From JAHEEL01 sp964195545 (GTDB lineage: Bacteria; Actinomycetota; Acidimicrobiia; Spongiisociales; UBA5794), in assembly GCA_964195545.1 (NCBI GenBank), contig CAXMQQ010000006.1, forward strand, positions 29,499 to 93,498: a stretch of DNA of 64,000 nt. Reading direction: 5' to 3'. The position numbers were made by a program, and so were the translations under genes. Numbering within the stretch: position 1 is the first letter of the stretch; every line of letters starts with the position of its first letter. A model generated the notes under the pieces. It did no database searches. It saw nothing but the letters and a program-made list of their open reading frames with translations, and was not told the DNA's origin. This document shows, piece after piece, positions 1 to 8,120 of the stretch.

Positions 1-249
1 GGCTCGACCGGATCGCCGGTTCGGCTTCATCTACAAGTGGACGGCAACCGGGCTTGGGATGCGTCCCTCCCCGATCCAGTCCCGCTTGCGGCGGGTTCCT
101 ATGATCTGAGGCTCGAGGAATGGTGCTTGCGCGATGAACACGTGGATGACCCGGGCCCGGACGATATGCGCACCAGATGTGCGTCGATCACCGTCGAGAT
201 TGATGGCGACACCGTGGTGGCCGCACCCGAGTTCGGGGCCTGCCGATGA
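1..249 (+). CDS. 3' end of an unidentified protein (truncated by window edge)
   Basis: The frame is open from the first base to a TGA at 247-249, so this is the C-terminal ~82 residues of a gene that starts outside the window; an internal GTG at 37 is unlikely to be the true start. The visible part is acidic, contains two Cys residues and ends in GACR, a composition that would suit a secreted beta-rich domain, but no family is recognised. It overlaps the next ATG by four bases (ATGA), so it is probably co-translated with the ABC transporter genes and may be its extracytoplasmic partner; that role is inference. Confidence 0.6.
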   Translation, partial: GSTGSPVRLHLQVDGNRAWDASLPDPVPLAAGSYDLRLEEWCLRDEHVDDPGPDDMRTRCASITVEIDGDTVVAAPEFGACR

Positions 250-1184
250 GCACCGCGATCGAGACCCGCGGTCTGCGCAAACGATTCCGCCGTGTTGAGG
301 CGTTGAGAGGAGCCGACATCGAGGTACCCGAGGGGTCGGTATGCGGCTTCTTGGGGCCGAACGGTGCGGGGAAGAGCACCACGATGGAGATCCTCATGGG
401 ACTCATCCGTCCATCTGGAGGTTGGGCGTCGATCTTCGGGAGCGATCTGGGCAGCGACGGACTCGACGTTCGGTCGCGGATTGGGTATCTGCCTCAGGAT
501 GCTTCATTCTTTCCGCGTGCCCGTGTTCGCGACGTGCTTCGCTTCGTTGCGAGGCGATACCTCACCGGAGCCCGCTCGGCGATCGAGGACAGGGTGGACG
601 AGACGATCGAAATGGTCGGCCTCGAGACGCTTGCAGACCGGAGAGTGAAGGCGCTCTCCGGCGGTGAGCGGCAGCGGCTCGGCATCGGCCAGGCCGTGAT
701 CGGAGGTCCCGATCTTCTGATCCTCGACGAACCATCGGTGGGTCTCGATCCCGAAGGTCGCCGCCAGGTACTCGATCTGCTCGAGCGGTTCAGAGAAGAA
801 ATGACGATCTTCTACTCGAGCCACGTTCTCGATGATGTGGAGCGGGTTGCCGATCACATTGTGGTGATCGATCGAGGTGTAATCGTCGAGCAGGGTCCGA
901 TGGAGCGGTACCTCGGCGGGCGAGTCACCCATCGCATTGCGCTCGACGGCGGAGACGCTCGAGCGGCGATGGAGCGGATCGAACGAGAGTCGTGGGTGAA
1001 CGGCGTCAGGGCGATGCGCACGGGCGAATGGGAGATCGAGAGCACCGACCGACAGGCAGCCGAGAAGAACCTGCTGCGGGTACTCGCCGTCACGGACAGC
1101 CTGCGCGTTGTCTCCCTCCGCCCGATGCAGCGGAGCCTCGAGGATCTTTACGTCGATCTGGTCGGGGGCACCAATGAAGACTGA
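246..1184 (+). CDS. ABC transporter ATP-binding protein (ABC-2 type, copy 1)
   Basis: A 312-residue cytoplasmic ATPase that should power the permease encoded next. Walker A GPNGAGKST lies at about residues 37-45, a Q-loop PQD near 84, the signature LSGGERQR at about 137-144, Walker B LLILDEP at about 157-163 and the H-loop His near 193. A roughly 100-residue C-terminal extension follows the nucleotide-binding domain, as in NosF- and CcmA-like ATPases. It overlaps its upstream neighbour by ATGA and the permease by 11 nt, so the cluster is an operon. The protein is very similar along its length to the ATPase at 2013-2963 (shared VEALRG, SVCGFLGPNGAGK, IGYLPQD), indicating tandem duplication. 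The substrate is unknown. Confidence 0.93.
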   Translation: MSTAIETRGLRKRFRRVEALRGADIEVPEGSVCGFLGPNGAGKSTTMEILMGLIRPSGGWASIFGSDLGSDGLDVRSRIGYLPQDASFFPRARVRDVLRFVARRYLTGARSAIEDRVDETIEMVGLETLADRRVKALSGGERQRLGIGQAVIGGPDLLILDEPSVGLDPEGRRQVLDLLERFREEMTIFYSSHVLDDVERVADHIVVIDRGVIVEQGPMERYLGGRVTHRIALDGGDARAAMERIERESWVNGVRAMRTGEWEIESTDRQAAEKNLLRVLAVTDSLRVVSLRPMQRSLEDLYVDLVGGTNED

Positions 1185-2016
1185 GGCTGCTGCCCTCGAA
1201 CGTATCGAGCGACGCGATCCGCTTCGCGGGTTCGGTGGACTGCTCGGCGTCGAACTTCGCGTCTGGTTCCCATGGAGGGTGCTCTTCCTAATTGCTGCGG
1301 GTTTGGTTGTCTTTGCCCTCATCTACCTGCCGTGGCGCGGATTCGAGGTGAATCAACTCGGCCCGTTGATGATCGGGTTCCTCGCCTTCTGGATAGCGAT
1401 CCTGCTCGTGTCGTCGGTTGCCCTTACCGAGGGGGCCGTGCTGGGCGAGATCGAACGAGGCACTGCGTCCTGGCTCGTAGCGATGCCGATCGCCCGACCG
1501 GCGGTCATTCTCGCGAAGTTCGCCGCAGGAGCCGTGGGCCTCGCGGTCACCGTCTTTGCGACCGGAGGTGCGGTGTACCCGGTACTCGCAGATGCGGCCA
1601 AACGAGGTATCACCGAATTCAGAGCGGAAGCAGTGTTCGAGTTGGCGAGCCAGCCGATCGGGCAGTGGGGCGCGTACACCCGTCTTCCGAGTTGGGGGAT
1701 CTACATCGCGATGTTGCTCTCCCTGTGGACGCTTCTCCTGTTCTTCGCGGCTCTGATGATGCTCCTTGGCTCGGTGGTGCGCTCGCGTACTGCCGTGTTC
1801 GGCCTCGGCCTCGTCGCCGCCGGAGTGATCCTCGCAACGGGCGTCCTGGTCGGTTCGGCCGCGCCGGCGAGTCCCGCCGGTATCGCGAGGGCGGTCATCG
1901 ATATCGCCCAGGGCAAGGAGGCTGCGCTGATCACGCCGGTCATCGGCACGCTGCTCGCGACGGCCGTCGCTCTTGCTCTCGCCGTCTGGGCGTTCAATCG
2001 GAGGGAGCTCACGTGA
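1174..2016 (+). CDS. ABC-2 type transporter permease (copy 1)
   Basis: A 280-residue integral membrane protein with about six hydrophobic segments (for example near residues 35-50, 65-85, 110-130, 185-205, 215-235 and 255-275). It carries an EIERGTASWLVAMPI stretch after the second helix, which is typical of NosY/ABC-2 permeases. The ATG at 1174 is chosen because it overlaps the ATPase stop by 11 nt and begins MKTEAAALERIERR; an earlier in-frame ATG at 1108 lies deep inside the ATPase gene. It should pair with the ATPase encoded at 246-1184. Export of a peptide, lipid or metal-related substrate is possible, but nothing in the sequence decides it. Confidence 0.88.
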   Translation: MKTEAAALERIERRDPLRGFGGLLGVELRVWFPWRVLFLIAAGLVVFALIYLPWRGFEVNQLGPLMIGFLAFWIAILLVSSVALTEGAVLGEIERGTASWLVAMPIARPAVILAKFAAGAVGLAVTVFATGGAVYPVLADAAKRGITEFRAEAVFELASQPIGQWGAYTRLPSWGIYIAMLLSLWTLLLFFAALMMLLGSVVRSRTAVFGLGLVAAGVILATGVLVGSAAPASPAGIARAVIDIAQGKEAALITPVIGTLLATAVALALAVWAFNRRELT

Positions 2017-2963
2017 CCGTTCCCGCCATCGAGATCCGTCAACTGAAGAAGAGGTACCGCAAGGTCGAGGCCCTGCGCGGACTCGACCTCACCGTCGATC
2101 AGGGATCGGTGTGCGGGTTCCTCGGACCGAACGGCGCTGGGAAGACGACGACGATGAAGATCCTGATGGGCCTCATCCAGTCGTCATCGGGGTGGGCAGC
2201 GGTACTCGGGGACGATGTGCGGGATGCCGGCCTGCCGGCCAGGGCCCGCATCGGGTACCTCCCGCAGGATCCCGTCTTCCCGCAGTACCAGACGGTTCGC
2301 GGGGTCGTTGCGTCGGTTGCCCGCCTCTATCCCGGCCATCCTCGCGGCTCCGAGCTGAAGCGAAGGGTTGACGATCTGATCGACCGCGTCGGAATGACCG
2401 ACAAGGCGCGGCGGCGCGTGCGTGGTCTCTCCGGTGGCGAGAGGCAACGACTCGGAGTCGCACAGGCACTGGTCGGCGAGCCGGACCTCGTGATCCTCGA
2501 TGAGCCGTCGGCCGGCCTCGACCCGATGGGTCGACGGGACATGTTGTCGCTCATCGAAGAGATCAGCAGCCAGGCCACGGTCTTCTACTCCACACACATC
2601 CTCGACGATGTTGAACGGATCAGCGACACCGTCGTGATGATCAGCAAGGGCAGGGCAGTGGCGCAGGGATCGCTCGACGACATACTCACGGTGTCTGGAT
2701 CCGACTACGCCGTGCGCCTTCGGGGCAAGACCTCCGGTATCCGCGATCGGCTCACTGCGGAGCCGTGGGTCGGTGGCATCGACGTCCGAATGCACGCCGA
2801 GATCGAGGACTGGCGGATTCGATTGACGGATGAGTCTGCCGCCGATCGACTCGTTCCGCTGCTCGTGTCCGATGAATCATGCGACGTGATCGAGTTCCAT
2901 CTCAGTGATCGGCGCCTCGAGGATGCGTATCTCGATCTCGTGGGAGCCGATGATGGTGACTGA
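2013..2963 (+). CDS. ABC transporter ATP-binding protein (ABC-2 type, copy 2)
   Basis: A 316-residue ATPase. Walker A GPNGAGKTT is at about residues 38-46, the signature LSGGERQR at about 140, Walker B LVILDEP at about 160 and an H-loop STH at about 195. The GTG at 2013 overlaps the permease stop (GTGA); the frame is open far upstream, but that extension reads through the permease gene and has no family similarity. It is a clear paralogue of the ATPase at 246-1184, so the operon consists of two ATPase/permease pairs. Each ATPase may serve its own permease, or the two pairs may form one four-part complex; the sequence cannot separate these options. Confidence 0.92.
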   Translation: MTVPAIEIRQLKKRYRKVEALRGLDLTVDQGSVCGFLGPNGAGKTTTMKILMGLIQSSSGWAAVLGDDVRDAGLPARARIGYLPQDPVFPQYQTVRGVVASVARLYPGHPRGSELKRRVDDLIDRVGMTDKARRRVRGLSGGERQRLGVAQALVGEPDLVILDEPSAGLDPMGRRDMLSLIEEISSQATVFYSTHILDDVERISDTVVMISKGRAVAQGSLDDILTVSGSDYAVRLRGKTSGIRDRLTAEPWVGGIDVRMHAEIEDWRIRLTDESAADRLVPLLVSDESCDVIEFHLSDRRLEDAYLDLVGADDGD

Positions 2964-3753
2964 CGTTTCCACGGTACGAATCGGCATTACGGGGTTCTGG
3001 GGGGTATTGCGAGGTGACCTGACACGCTGGCTTGGTCGGCGCGGCCTGTCCCAACTGATCCTGTGGCTGGTGATCATCGAAGGATTCCTCTACTACACCG
3101 TTGCGACCGAGAACGCGCCGTTCGGGAAACTCGGCTACGAGAACTTGCTGAACATGCTGATGTTCTTCCCTATCTTCGCGGGGATCATCCTGGCGGAGGC
3201 CGCGATCGTCGGGGAGTACCACAGCGGGATCGCGGCCTGGCTGGTTTCGAAGCCGGTTCCCCGGGCAGGGTACCTAGTGGCGAAGTTGGGAGGACTGTGG
3301 ATCGGTCTCTCGGTGACCGCGATTCTGATCCCCGGACTGGTCGCGAACTGGTGGTTGCCGAAGGTGGAGCCGTATCGGTTCGTCACGCCCCAGCCTCCTC
3401 CATTTGGTCGATTCCTTGCCGCTCTCGGCGTCACCATCGTGGTCCTCGGCTTCTTCATTGCTCTCACCGGATTCCTGGCCGTCGTGATTCGACGCCGTGG
3501 GGTCGTGGCGCTGCTCGCCATTGTCGCCTGGTTGCTCCTCCGGATCCCGCTGCCCCAGATCCCGACCTCCTGGCACCGATTCCTGCCTTCCGGGTTGTAC
3601 GGGACGGGTCAAGCCACCGGGGGTTGGATTCCCGGCATGGAGTACATCCATGGTCATCCGTTCGATCAGGCAAGCGCCGTGCCGATGACCATGGTCGCGG
3701 CGGCGTTGCTTGTTGCGGGTGCTGTCCTGATCTACCGGCGCCTCGAGCTCTGA
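2950..3753 (+). CDS. ABC-2 type transporter permease (copy 2)
   Basis: A membrane protein of about 267 residues with six predicted hydrophobic helices and the loop GEYHSGIAAWLVSKPVPRAGY, which corresponds to EIERGTASWLVAMPI in the first permease. The start is ATG 2950 or ATG 2953; both overlap the upstream ATPase stop by 11-14 nt, so translation is probably coupled. It is the last gene of the rightward operon. Its 3' end overlaps the convergent amidohydrolase gene by 22 bp. The sequence has diverged more from the first permease than the ATPases have from each other, so the two pairs may handle different substrates. Confidence 0.88.
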   Translation: MMVTDVSTVRIGITGFWGVLRGDLTRWLGRRGLSQLILWLVIIEGFLYYTVATENAPFGKLGYENLLNMLMFFPIFAGIILAEAAIVGEYHSGIAAWLVSKPVPRAGYLVAKLGGLWIGLSVTAILIPGLVANWWLPKVEPYRFVTPQPPPFGRFLAALGVTIVVLGFFIALTGFLAVVIRRRGVVALLAIVAWLLLRIPLPQIPTSWHRFLPSGLYGTGQATGGWIPGMEYIHGHPFDQASAVPMTMVAAALLVAGAVLIYRRLEL

Positions 3754-4838
3754 GCGGGAACGACTCTGCCGACACGGACGATCACCTGAGGTTCGAGAAG
3801 CGTTTCGAGGTGGTCTCGCGGGTCGTCGGTGAAGAACACGGCGTTGGCTGGCATGCCGGGGGAGAAGCCATGTGCCACACCGAGGTAGTCGAAGGCGGCC
3901 GTGGTGACGGCATGGAGCGCCGCCTTCTTCGAGAGGCCGAGTTCGTGGAGGCGGATCGCTTCGTGAGCGACCATTCCGTGAGGGATGGCGAGGTCGGTTC
4001 CGGTAAGCACGGTGATCCCGAGGCGTTCGGCCTCGGGGAGGAGGTCGCGGACGTTGTCGACGCCCCGAGCGAGCAAGCGACCGCCGGTGCTGTCGGCACC
4101 GAGCATCTCGATGATCGCTTCGGCCCCGAGGATCGTGGGTACCCACGCCCCGTCGCGTTCCGCGAGTCGCGGCAGATCGTCGCCTGCGAGGAAGAGACCG
4201 TGTTCGATGGAGTCGACACCGGCCACGATGGATGGTCCGATCCCTTCAGGGGCCATCGTGTGAACGGCGACCCGCCGACCCGCGCCGTGTGCCACTTCGA
4301 CCGCTTTCGTCAAGGCCGCCTCACCGTAGTTGGCGACCGTCCCGCGACCCTTCCGCGGCCAATCACCGATGATCTTCACCCACTCGGCTCGTCCTCCTGC
4401 GGCCTTGCGCACCGCTTCGACGAGACCTTCTTCGTCGACCTCGTGGCCGTACCCGGGGTAGTAGCCGTCGCGCGGGGCGATGATCCGTCCGGCCATCGTT
4501 GCGATGGGGCGTTCGGTCGGAGGTGCATCGAGGATTTCGAGCGAGACGTCGCTGGACGAGCCCTTATCGGCGATGAGAAGGACGCCTCCCTCGACTTGCA
4601 TCCAGGCGTTGGTGACGCTGTTGGCCCGGATTTCATCCTCGGTGATCGTCGTCATCGAACCGACGTGATTGAGGCCCAGGTGGGCGTGGCAATCGGCAAG
4701 ACCCGGCAATGCATAGAGGTGGCCGGTGTCGATCTCGCGAGCGATCGGGCCGTCGTCGGGATGGGAGAACCGATCGCCATCGACGACCAGCGGAATCGGA
4801 TTGTGACCCGGCTCTCTGACGGTGATCAGGGTGCGCAT
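3732..4838 (-). CDS. Metal-dependent amidohydrolase (imidazolonepropionase-like)
   Basis: A 368-residue amidohydrolase-superfamily TIM-barrel enzyme hydrolysing a C-N bond of an unidentified substrate. The metal-binding DCHAH is at about residues 49-53. It is followed by a probable Lys ligand in EWVKIIGD (about 167), His in VAVHT (about 198), His in SIEHG (about 218) and Asp in GTDLA (about 281), the classical HxH-K-H-H-D set. A C-terminal beta-sandwich closes the fold. There is no signal peptide, so it is cytoplasmic. A TACGCT box ends 7 nt before the ATG, consistent with a leaderless transcript. It is transcribed away from the neighbouring glucosidase remnant region but shares its strand. 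Confidence 0.88.
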   Translation of the reverse strand: MRTLITVREPGHNPIPLVVDGDRFSHPDDGPIAREIDTGHLYALPGLADCHAHLGLNHVGSMTTITEDEIRANSVTNAWMQVEGGVLLIADKGSSSDVSLEILDAPPTERPIATMAGRIIAPRDGYYPGYGHEVDEEGLVEAVRKAAGGRAEWVKIIGDWPRKGRGTVANYGEAALTKAVEVAHGAGRRVAVHTMAPEGIGPSIVAGVDSIEHGLFLAGDDLPRLAERDGAWVPTILGAEAIIEMLGADSTGGRLLARGVDNVRDLLPEAERLGITVLTGTDLAIPHGMVAHEAIRLHELGLSKKAALHAVTTAAFDYLGVAHGFSPGMPANAVFFTDDPRDHLETLLEPQVIVRVGRVVPAQSSRRR

Positions 4839-4845
4839 GGGCCGC

Positions 4846-4851
4846 AGCGTA
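4846..4851 (-). promoter_or_regulatory. -10 box of a probable leaderless promoter (amidohydrolase)
   Basis: Reading leftward the sequence is TACGCT followed by 7 nt and the ATG at 4838. Transcription would start at or next to the A of the ATG; no Shine-Dalgarno sequence precedes the start. It matches the TANNNT pattern found before a dozen other genes here. Confidence 0.5.
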
Positions 4852-4856
4852 TCGGG

Positions 4857-5021
4857 TCAATCCACGGCGATGCGTTCACCCGCGCGAATCGGGACTTCGA
4901 GCCAGTTGTCGTACGGCGGGAGAGCACACGAGTATGCATCGTTGTATGCACAGAGGGGGGCATACTCGTAGTAGGTGAGACCATCGAAGTCGGCTCTGTC
5001 TGCTTCGGGCTTCGTTTGTGC
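4857..5021 (-). pseudogene. C-terminal remnant of a DUF1684 protein
   Basis: No start codon with a full domain exists, but translation of this strand gives 54 residues between an in-frame TAA (5022-5024) and a TGA (4857-4859). The run contains YEYAPLCAYNDAYSC, then LPPYDNWLEVPIRAGE, which is the conserved C-terminus of DUF1684 proteins (aromatic-Pro-CAYN-YSC-LPPxxNxLxVxIxAGE). Those proteins are normally about 180-280 residues, so the N-terminal two thirds are missing. The remnant sits exactly between the amidohydrolase start and the end of the glucosidase gene, so a deletion probably joined them. The family match is from memory of the motif and cannot be searched here. Confidence 0.65.
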
Positions 5022-5071
5022 TTACGACCACGCTCCAGGTGGTCCTAGGCACAAACGATCACCGCCGCTGC

Positions 5072-6430
5072 TCAACCGACCGACCGGGAGTTGATCACCT
5101 CGCCGTACCAGGCGAGGCTGTCCTTCGGGATGCGCTCGCCGGTTGCGTGATCGACCCAGACGAGGCCGAAGCGTTGCGAGTAGCCCAGCGCCCATTCGAA
5201 GTTGTCGAGCAGCGACCACACGAAGTAGCCGGTCACGGGAACCCCAAGTTCGATGGCGTCTGCGACCGCTTTGAGGTGAGCGCGGAGGTACTCGATCCTG
5301 CGCTCGTCGTGGATCTCGCCGTCCGGTCCCGGACCGTCCGAGTAGGAGGCCCCGTTCTCGGTGACGCGGATGTCCGTCGCGTCGTAGGCATCGTGGATGC
5401 GTTTCAGGAACGCGGTGAGTGCCGATGGATCGATCGGCCATCCCATCTCGGTGTAGCCGTCGGGAGGGTTCGGACCGGGAGCAACGCCCGTGTCTTCGGT
5501 CTCGTCGGCACCGGCAGTTACCTCGACGGCCGTGTAGTAGTTGATGCCGATGAAGTCGATAGGGACCGCGATCTCGTCGAGGTCTCCCGGAAGCACAAAC
5601 GGAGGCTGCTTGGTATCGAACCTGCCGCGTTCCCGATACGTCTCCACCATGTCCGCTGGATAGCCCTTCCCGAAGATCGGGTCAAAGAACCATCGATTTC
5701 GGAAGCCGTCGAAGTGTTGCTGGGCCGCGATGTCTGCCGGTTCATCGGTCGCAGGTGTTGACGGGCGACAGTCAACGACGATGCCAACCTCCCCGTCGGG
5801 GACGTTCGCCCGGATGACGGGGACGGCCCGGCCGTGAGAGAGCAGGATGTGATGGGCCGCAGCGAGTGCCTCCGCGAAATCCGTGTGGCCTGGAGCGAAG
5901 ACGCCGTCTCGGTGGCCGAGGAACGACGCCACCCATGGTTCGTTGTGTGTCTTCCAATGCTTCACCCGATCGCCGAGGGCGTCGCTCAACACGTCCGCGT
6001 ACCGGACGAAGGCATCAACCGTGTTCCGGTTCGCCCAGCCGCCCTGGTCCTGGAGACCTTGGGGAAGATCCCAGTGGTAGAGGGTCACGTACGGCTCGAT
6101 CCCGTGCTCGAGGAGTTCGTCGACGAGACGGTCGTAGAACGCTATGCCCCGGGTTTCAACGGGGCCGACGCCGTCGGGGATGATCCGCGCCCACGCGGTC
6201 GTCAGACTGTATGCCGGAATCCCGGCGCTGGCCATCAACGCCACGTCTTCGGGGTACCGGTGATAGTGATCGCAGGCCACATCGCCGGTGTCGTTGTTGA
6301 GGACTCGGCCCGGATTGTGAACGAAACGGTCCCAGATGGATTCGCCCTTGCCGTCCTCATTCCATGCGCCTTCGATCTGATACGCGGAGGCGGCAACACC
6401 GAACACGAAGTCGTCTGGGAAGGGGCTCAC
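5072..6430 (-). CDS. bglB: Family 1 glycoside hydrolase (beta-glucosidase)
   Basis: A 452-residue cytoplasmic GH1 enzyme hydrolysing beta-glucosides or beta-galactosides by the retaining mechanism. The N-terminus PFPDDFVFGVAASAYQIEG is the family signature, the acid/base Glu is in THNEPW (E164) and the nucleophile Glu is in VTENG (E358). The C-terminal SLLDNFEWALGYSQRFGLVWVD is also diagnostic. The GTG at 6430 was chosen because it overlaps the upstream gene's stop (GTGA) and begins just before PFPDDF; earlier in-frame codons only read through the aminotransferase gene. The length is normal for the family. It is co-transcribed with the cysteine-desulfurase-like gene. Confidence 0.95.
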   Translation of the reverse strand: MSPFPDDFVFGVAASAYQIEGAWNEDGKGESIWDRFVHNPGRVLNNDTGDVACDHYHRYPEDVALMASAGIPAYSLTTAWARIIPDGVGPVETRGIAFYDRLVDELLEHGIEPYVTLYHWDLPQGLQDQGGWANRNTVDAFVRYADVLSDALGDRVKHWKTHNEPWVASFLGHRDGVFAPGHTDFAEALAAAHHILLSHGRAVPVIRANVPDGEVGIVVDCRPSTPATDEPADIAAQQHFDGFRNRWFFDPIFGKGYPADMVETYRERGRFDTKQPPFVLPGDLDEIAVPIDFIGINYYTAVEVTAGADETEDTGVAPGPNPPDGYTEMGWPIDPSALTAFLKRIHDAYDATDIRVTENGASYSDGPGPDGEIHDERRIEYLRAHLKAVADAIELGVPVTGYFVWSLLDNFEWALGYSQRFGLVWVDHATGERIPKDSLAWYGEVINSRSVG

Positions 6431-7662
6431 GACAGACTTCCGGATCCCAATTGCTCGAGAGCGGTGAGGACGCGGTCGACCTCTTCGATGGTGTTGTAGT
6501 GGGCGAAGCCGATCCGGACGAGACCGCCCTGATCTGCTACGCCGAGTCGACGCATCACCTCGACCGCGTAGTAGTCGCCAGACCAGACGAAGATGCCCTG
6601 GTCTCCGAGTACCTCCGCGACGGTGTCCGGGCGCATTCCGTCTACGGATACGGCGAACGTCGGCGTGCGACCGCTGGTGGCGTTTCGCCCATACAGGGTG
6701 ACTCCGGGGATCTCTGAGATTCCAAGGAGGAACCGCTCCGACAGGGTCCGCTCGTATGACGCGACTCGCTCCATCGCTGACCGTAGCTGATCCCTTCTTG
6801 TCTCGCCCGTTCCTAGCGAAGCCAGGTAGTCGACGGCCGCCGCAACGCCGGCGAGGCTCTCGAAACTCTGTGTCCCCGTCTCCCACTTGTCGGGTGGCGT
6901 ATCGGGCGCCGGACGGATCTTGTAGGCCTCGATGGTGTCGAGAACTTCGCGGCGTCCGTAGAGGCAGCCGGTGTGCGGACCGAAGAACTTGTACGCAGAA
7001 GCAACGAGGAAGTCAGTCCCGAGTGCTGCCACGTCGACCAGGCCGTGGGGGGAGTAGTGAACGGCGTCGATGAAGGTGAGCGCTCCCACGGCATGTGCTG
7101 CGTCGATTACCGGCTTGGGGTCGGTGATCGTGCCGACCGCGTTCGAAGCGTGAGTCATTGCGACGAGTCGGGTCCGGTCGTCGATGAGATCAACAAGGCT
7201 CTCGACCATCAGGCGGCAGCCGTCGATCGGGTCGAAGTCGAGCCACCTCACCTCCGTCCCAGCGTCCCTGGCTGCGATGACCCAGGGCCAGACATTCGCG
7301 TCGTGATCAAGCCGGGTAACGATGACGTTGTCGCCGGGTGTCCACGTAGCGCCGAGGGCACGGCTCACCGACAGGGTGAGCGACGTCATGTTCTGACCGA
7401 ACGCGATCTCATCAGCGGAAGCACCGAACAGATCTGCGATAGCGCTTCGTGCCGATTCGGTAGCCGCGGCGGACTGGCGTGACGAAGCAAATGGTCCGCC
7501 GTGGTTACTTCCACCGGCCCGCATGAATCCGGCCATGGCATCGATGACCGACTCCGGTGCCTGGGTACCACCTGGCCCGTCGAGGTATGCGGCAGTCCGT
7601 CCACCAACGACTCGTCGAAACGCTGGGAACTGGTCGCGCACAGCGGGGACATCAACGGTCAT
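6427..7662 (-). CDS. Cysteine desulfurase-like protein (class V aminotransferase fold)
   Basis: A 411-residue PLP enzyme of the SufS/NifS-like group known as cysteine desulfurase-like (TIGR01976 type). N-terminal YLDGPGGTQAP, the cofactor-contact His in THASNAVGT (about 171), Asp in FIDAVHYSPHG (about 199) and the PLP Lys in SAYKFFGPH (K225) are all present. No catalytic Cys loop comparable to SufS is obvious, so the true reaction may be a lyase or epimerase. ATG 7662 has GGAGG seven bases upstream; a GTG at 7674 lies within that ribosome-binding site and is less likely. The beta-glucosidase follows with a four-base overlap. Confidence 0.85.
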   Translation of the reverse strand: MTVDVPAVRDQFPAFRRVVGGRTAAYLDGPGGTQAPESVIDAMAGFMRAGGSNHGGPFASSRQSAAATESARSAIADLFGASADEIAFGQNMTSLTLSVSRALGATWTPGDNVIVTRLDHDANVWPWVIAARDAGTEVRWLDFDPIDGCRLMVESLVDLIDDRTRLVAMTHASNAVGTITDPKPVIDAAHAVGALTFIDAVHYSPHGLVDVAALGTDFLVASAYKFFGPHTGCLYGRREVLDTIEAYKIRPAPDTPPDKWETGTQSFESLAGVAAAVDYLASLGTGETRRDQLRSAMERVASYERTLSERFLLGISEIPGVTLYGRNATSGRTPTFAVSVDGMRPDTVAEVLGDQGIFVWSGDYYAVEVMRRLGVADQGGLVRIGFAHYNTIEEVDRVLTALEQLGSGSLS

Positions 7663-7720
7663 AGCACCCTCCACTTGGTGAAGTGACGCTACTCAGGCAT
7701 GCCGCCGTTCCGCTAATCGG

Positions 7721-8119
7721 CTACGAGTCGAAGGGATCCCGTCGACGAACATCCGGCAGATTCCTGCGTGTGATGACACCCATCTTGATGACGGTTCGTC
7801 TCTCGGGGTCACCGGTGAACCGAGCGTCGGAGTCATCCAGGAGGCGTCGTAGTCGGTCGACCTGGCTGCGGAGACGACCGTTTTCGTTCTCGAGGCTCAT
7901 GACCCGACGCACTCCTTCGAGGTTCACGCCTGCGTTCGTCAATTCCTGGATCATGAGGAGTCGTTCGATGTCTGCCTGCGAGTAGCGCCGGGTCCCACCC
8001 GGCGTACGGTAGGGAGCGATGAGCCCGCGGCGCTCATAGATGCGCAGCGTCTGCGGGTGCATGCCTGAGAGTTCCGCGGCAACCGAGATGATATAGACGG
8101 CGTCCTCTTGCTTGCCCAT
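7721..8119 (-). CDS. hspR: HspR, MerR-family repressor of the dnaK operon
   Basis: A 132-residue MerR-type DNA-binding protein. The helix-turn-helix region runs from YIISVAAELSGMHPQTLRIYER (from about residue 9) to the wing GTRRYSQADIERL, followed by a coiled-coil dimerisation helix (LENENGRLRSQVDRLRRLL). In actinobacteria HspR, with DnaK as co-repressor, binds HAIR inverted repeats upstream of dnaK. Here it is the last gene of dnaK-grpE-dnaJ-hspR, its ATG lying one base after the dnaJ stop, the standard actinobacterial order. A HAIR-like site is present upstream of dnaK at 11618-11638, closing the feedback loop. Confidence 0.93.
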   Translation of the reverse strand: MGKQEDAVYIISVAAELSGMHPQTLRIYERRGLIAPYRTPGGTRRYSQADIERLLMIQELTNAGVNLEGVRRVMSLENENGRLRSQVDRLRRLLDDSDARFTGDPERRTVIKMGVITRRNLPDVRRRDPFDS

Positions 8120-8120
8120 G

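Noticed and set aside
3063..5048. A 661-codon open frame on the plus strand
   Set aside because: It runs antisense to the amidohydrolase gene and through the permease in a second frame; its translation lacks any domain and has an Arg/His-rich composition typical of shadow frames in GC-rich DNA.
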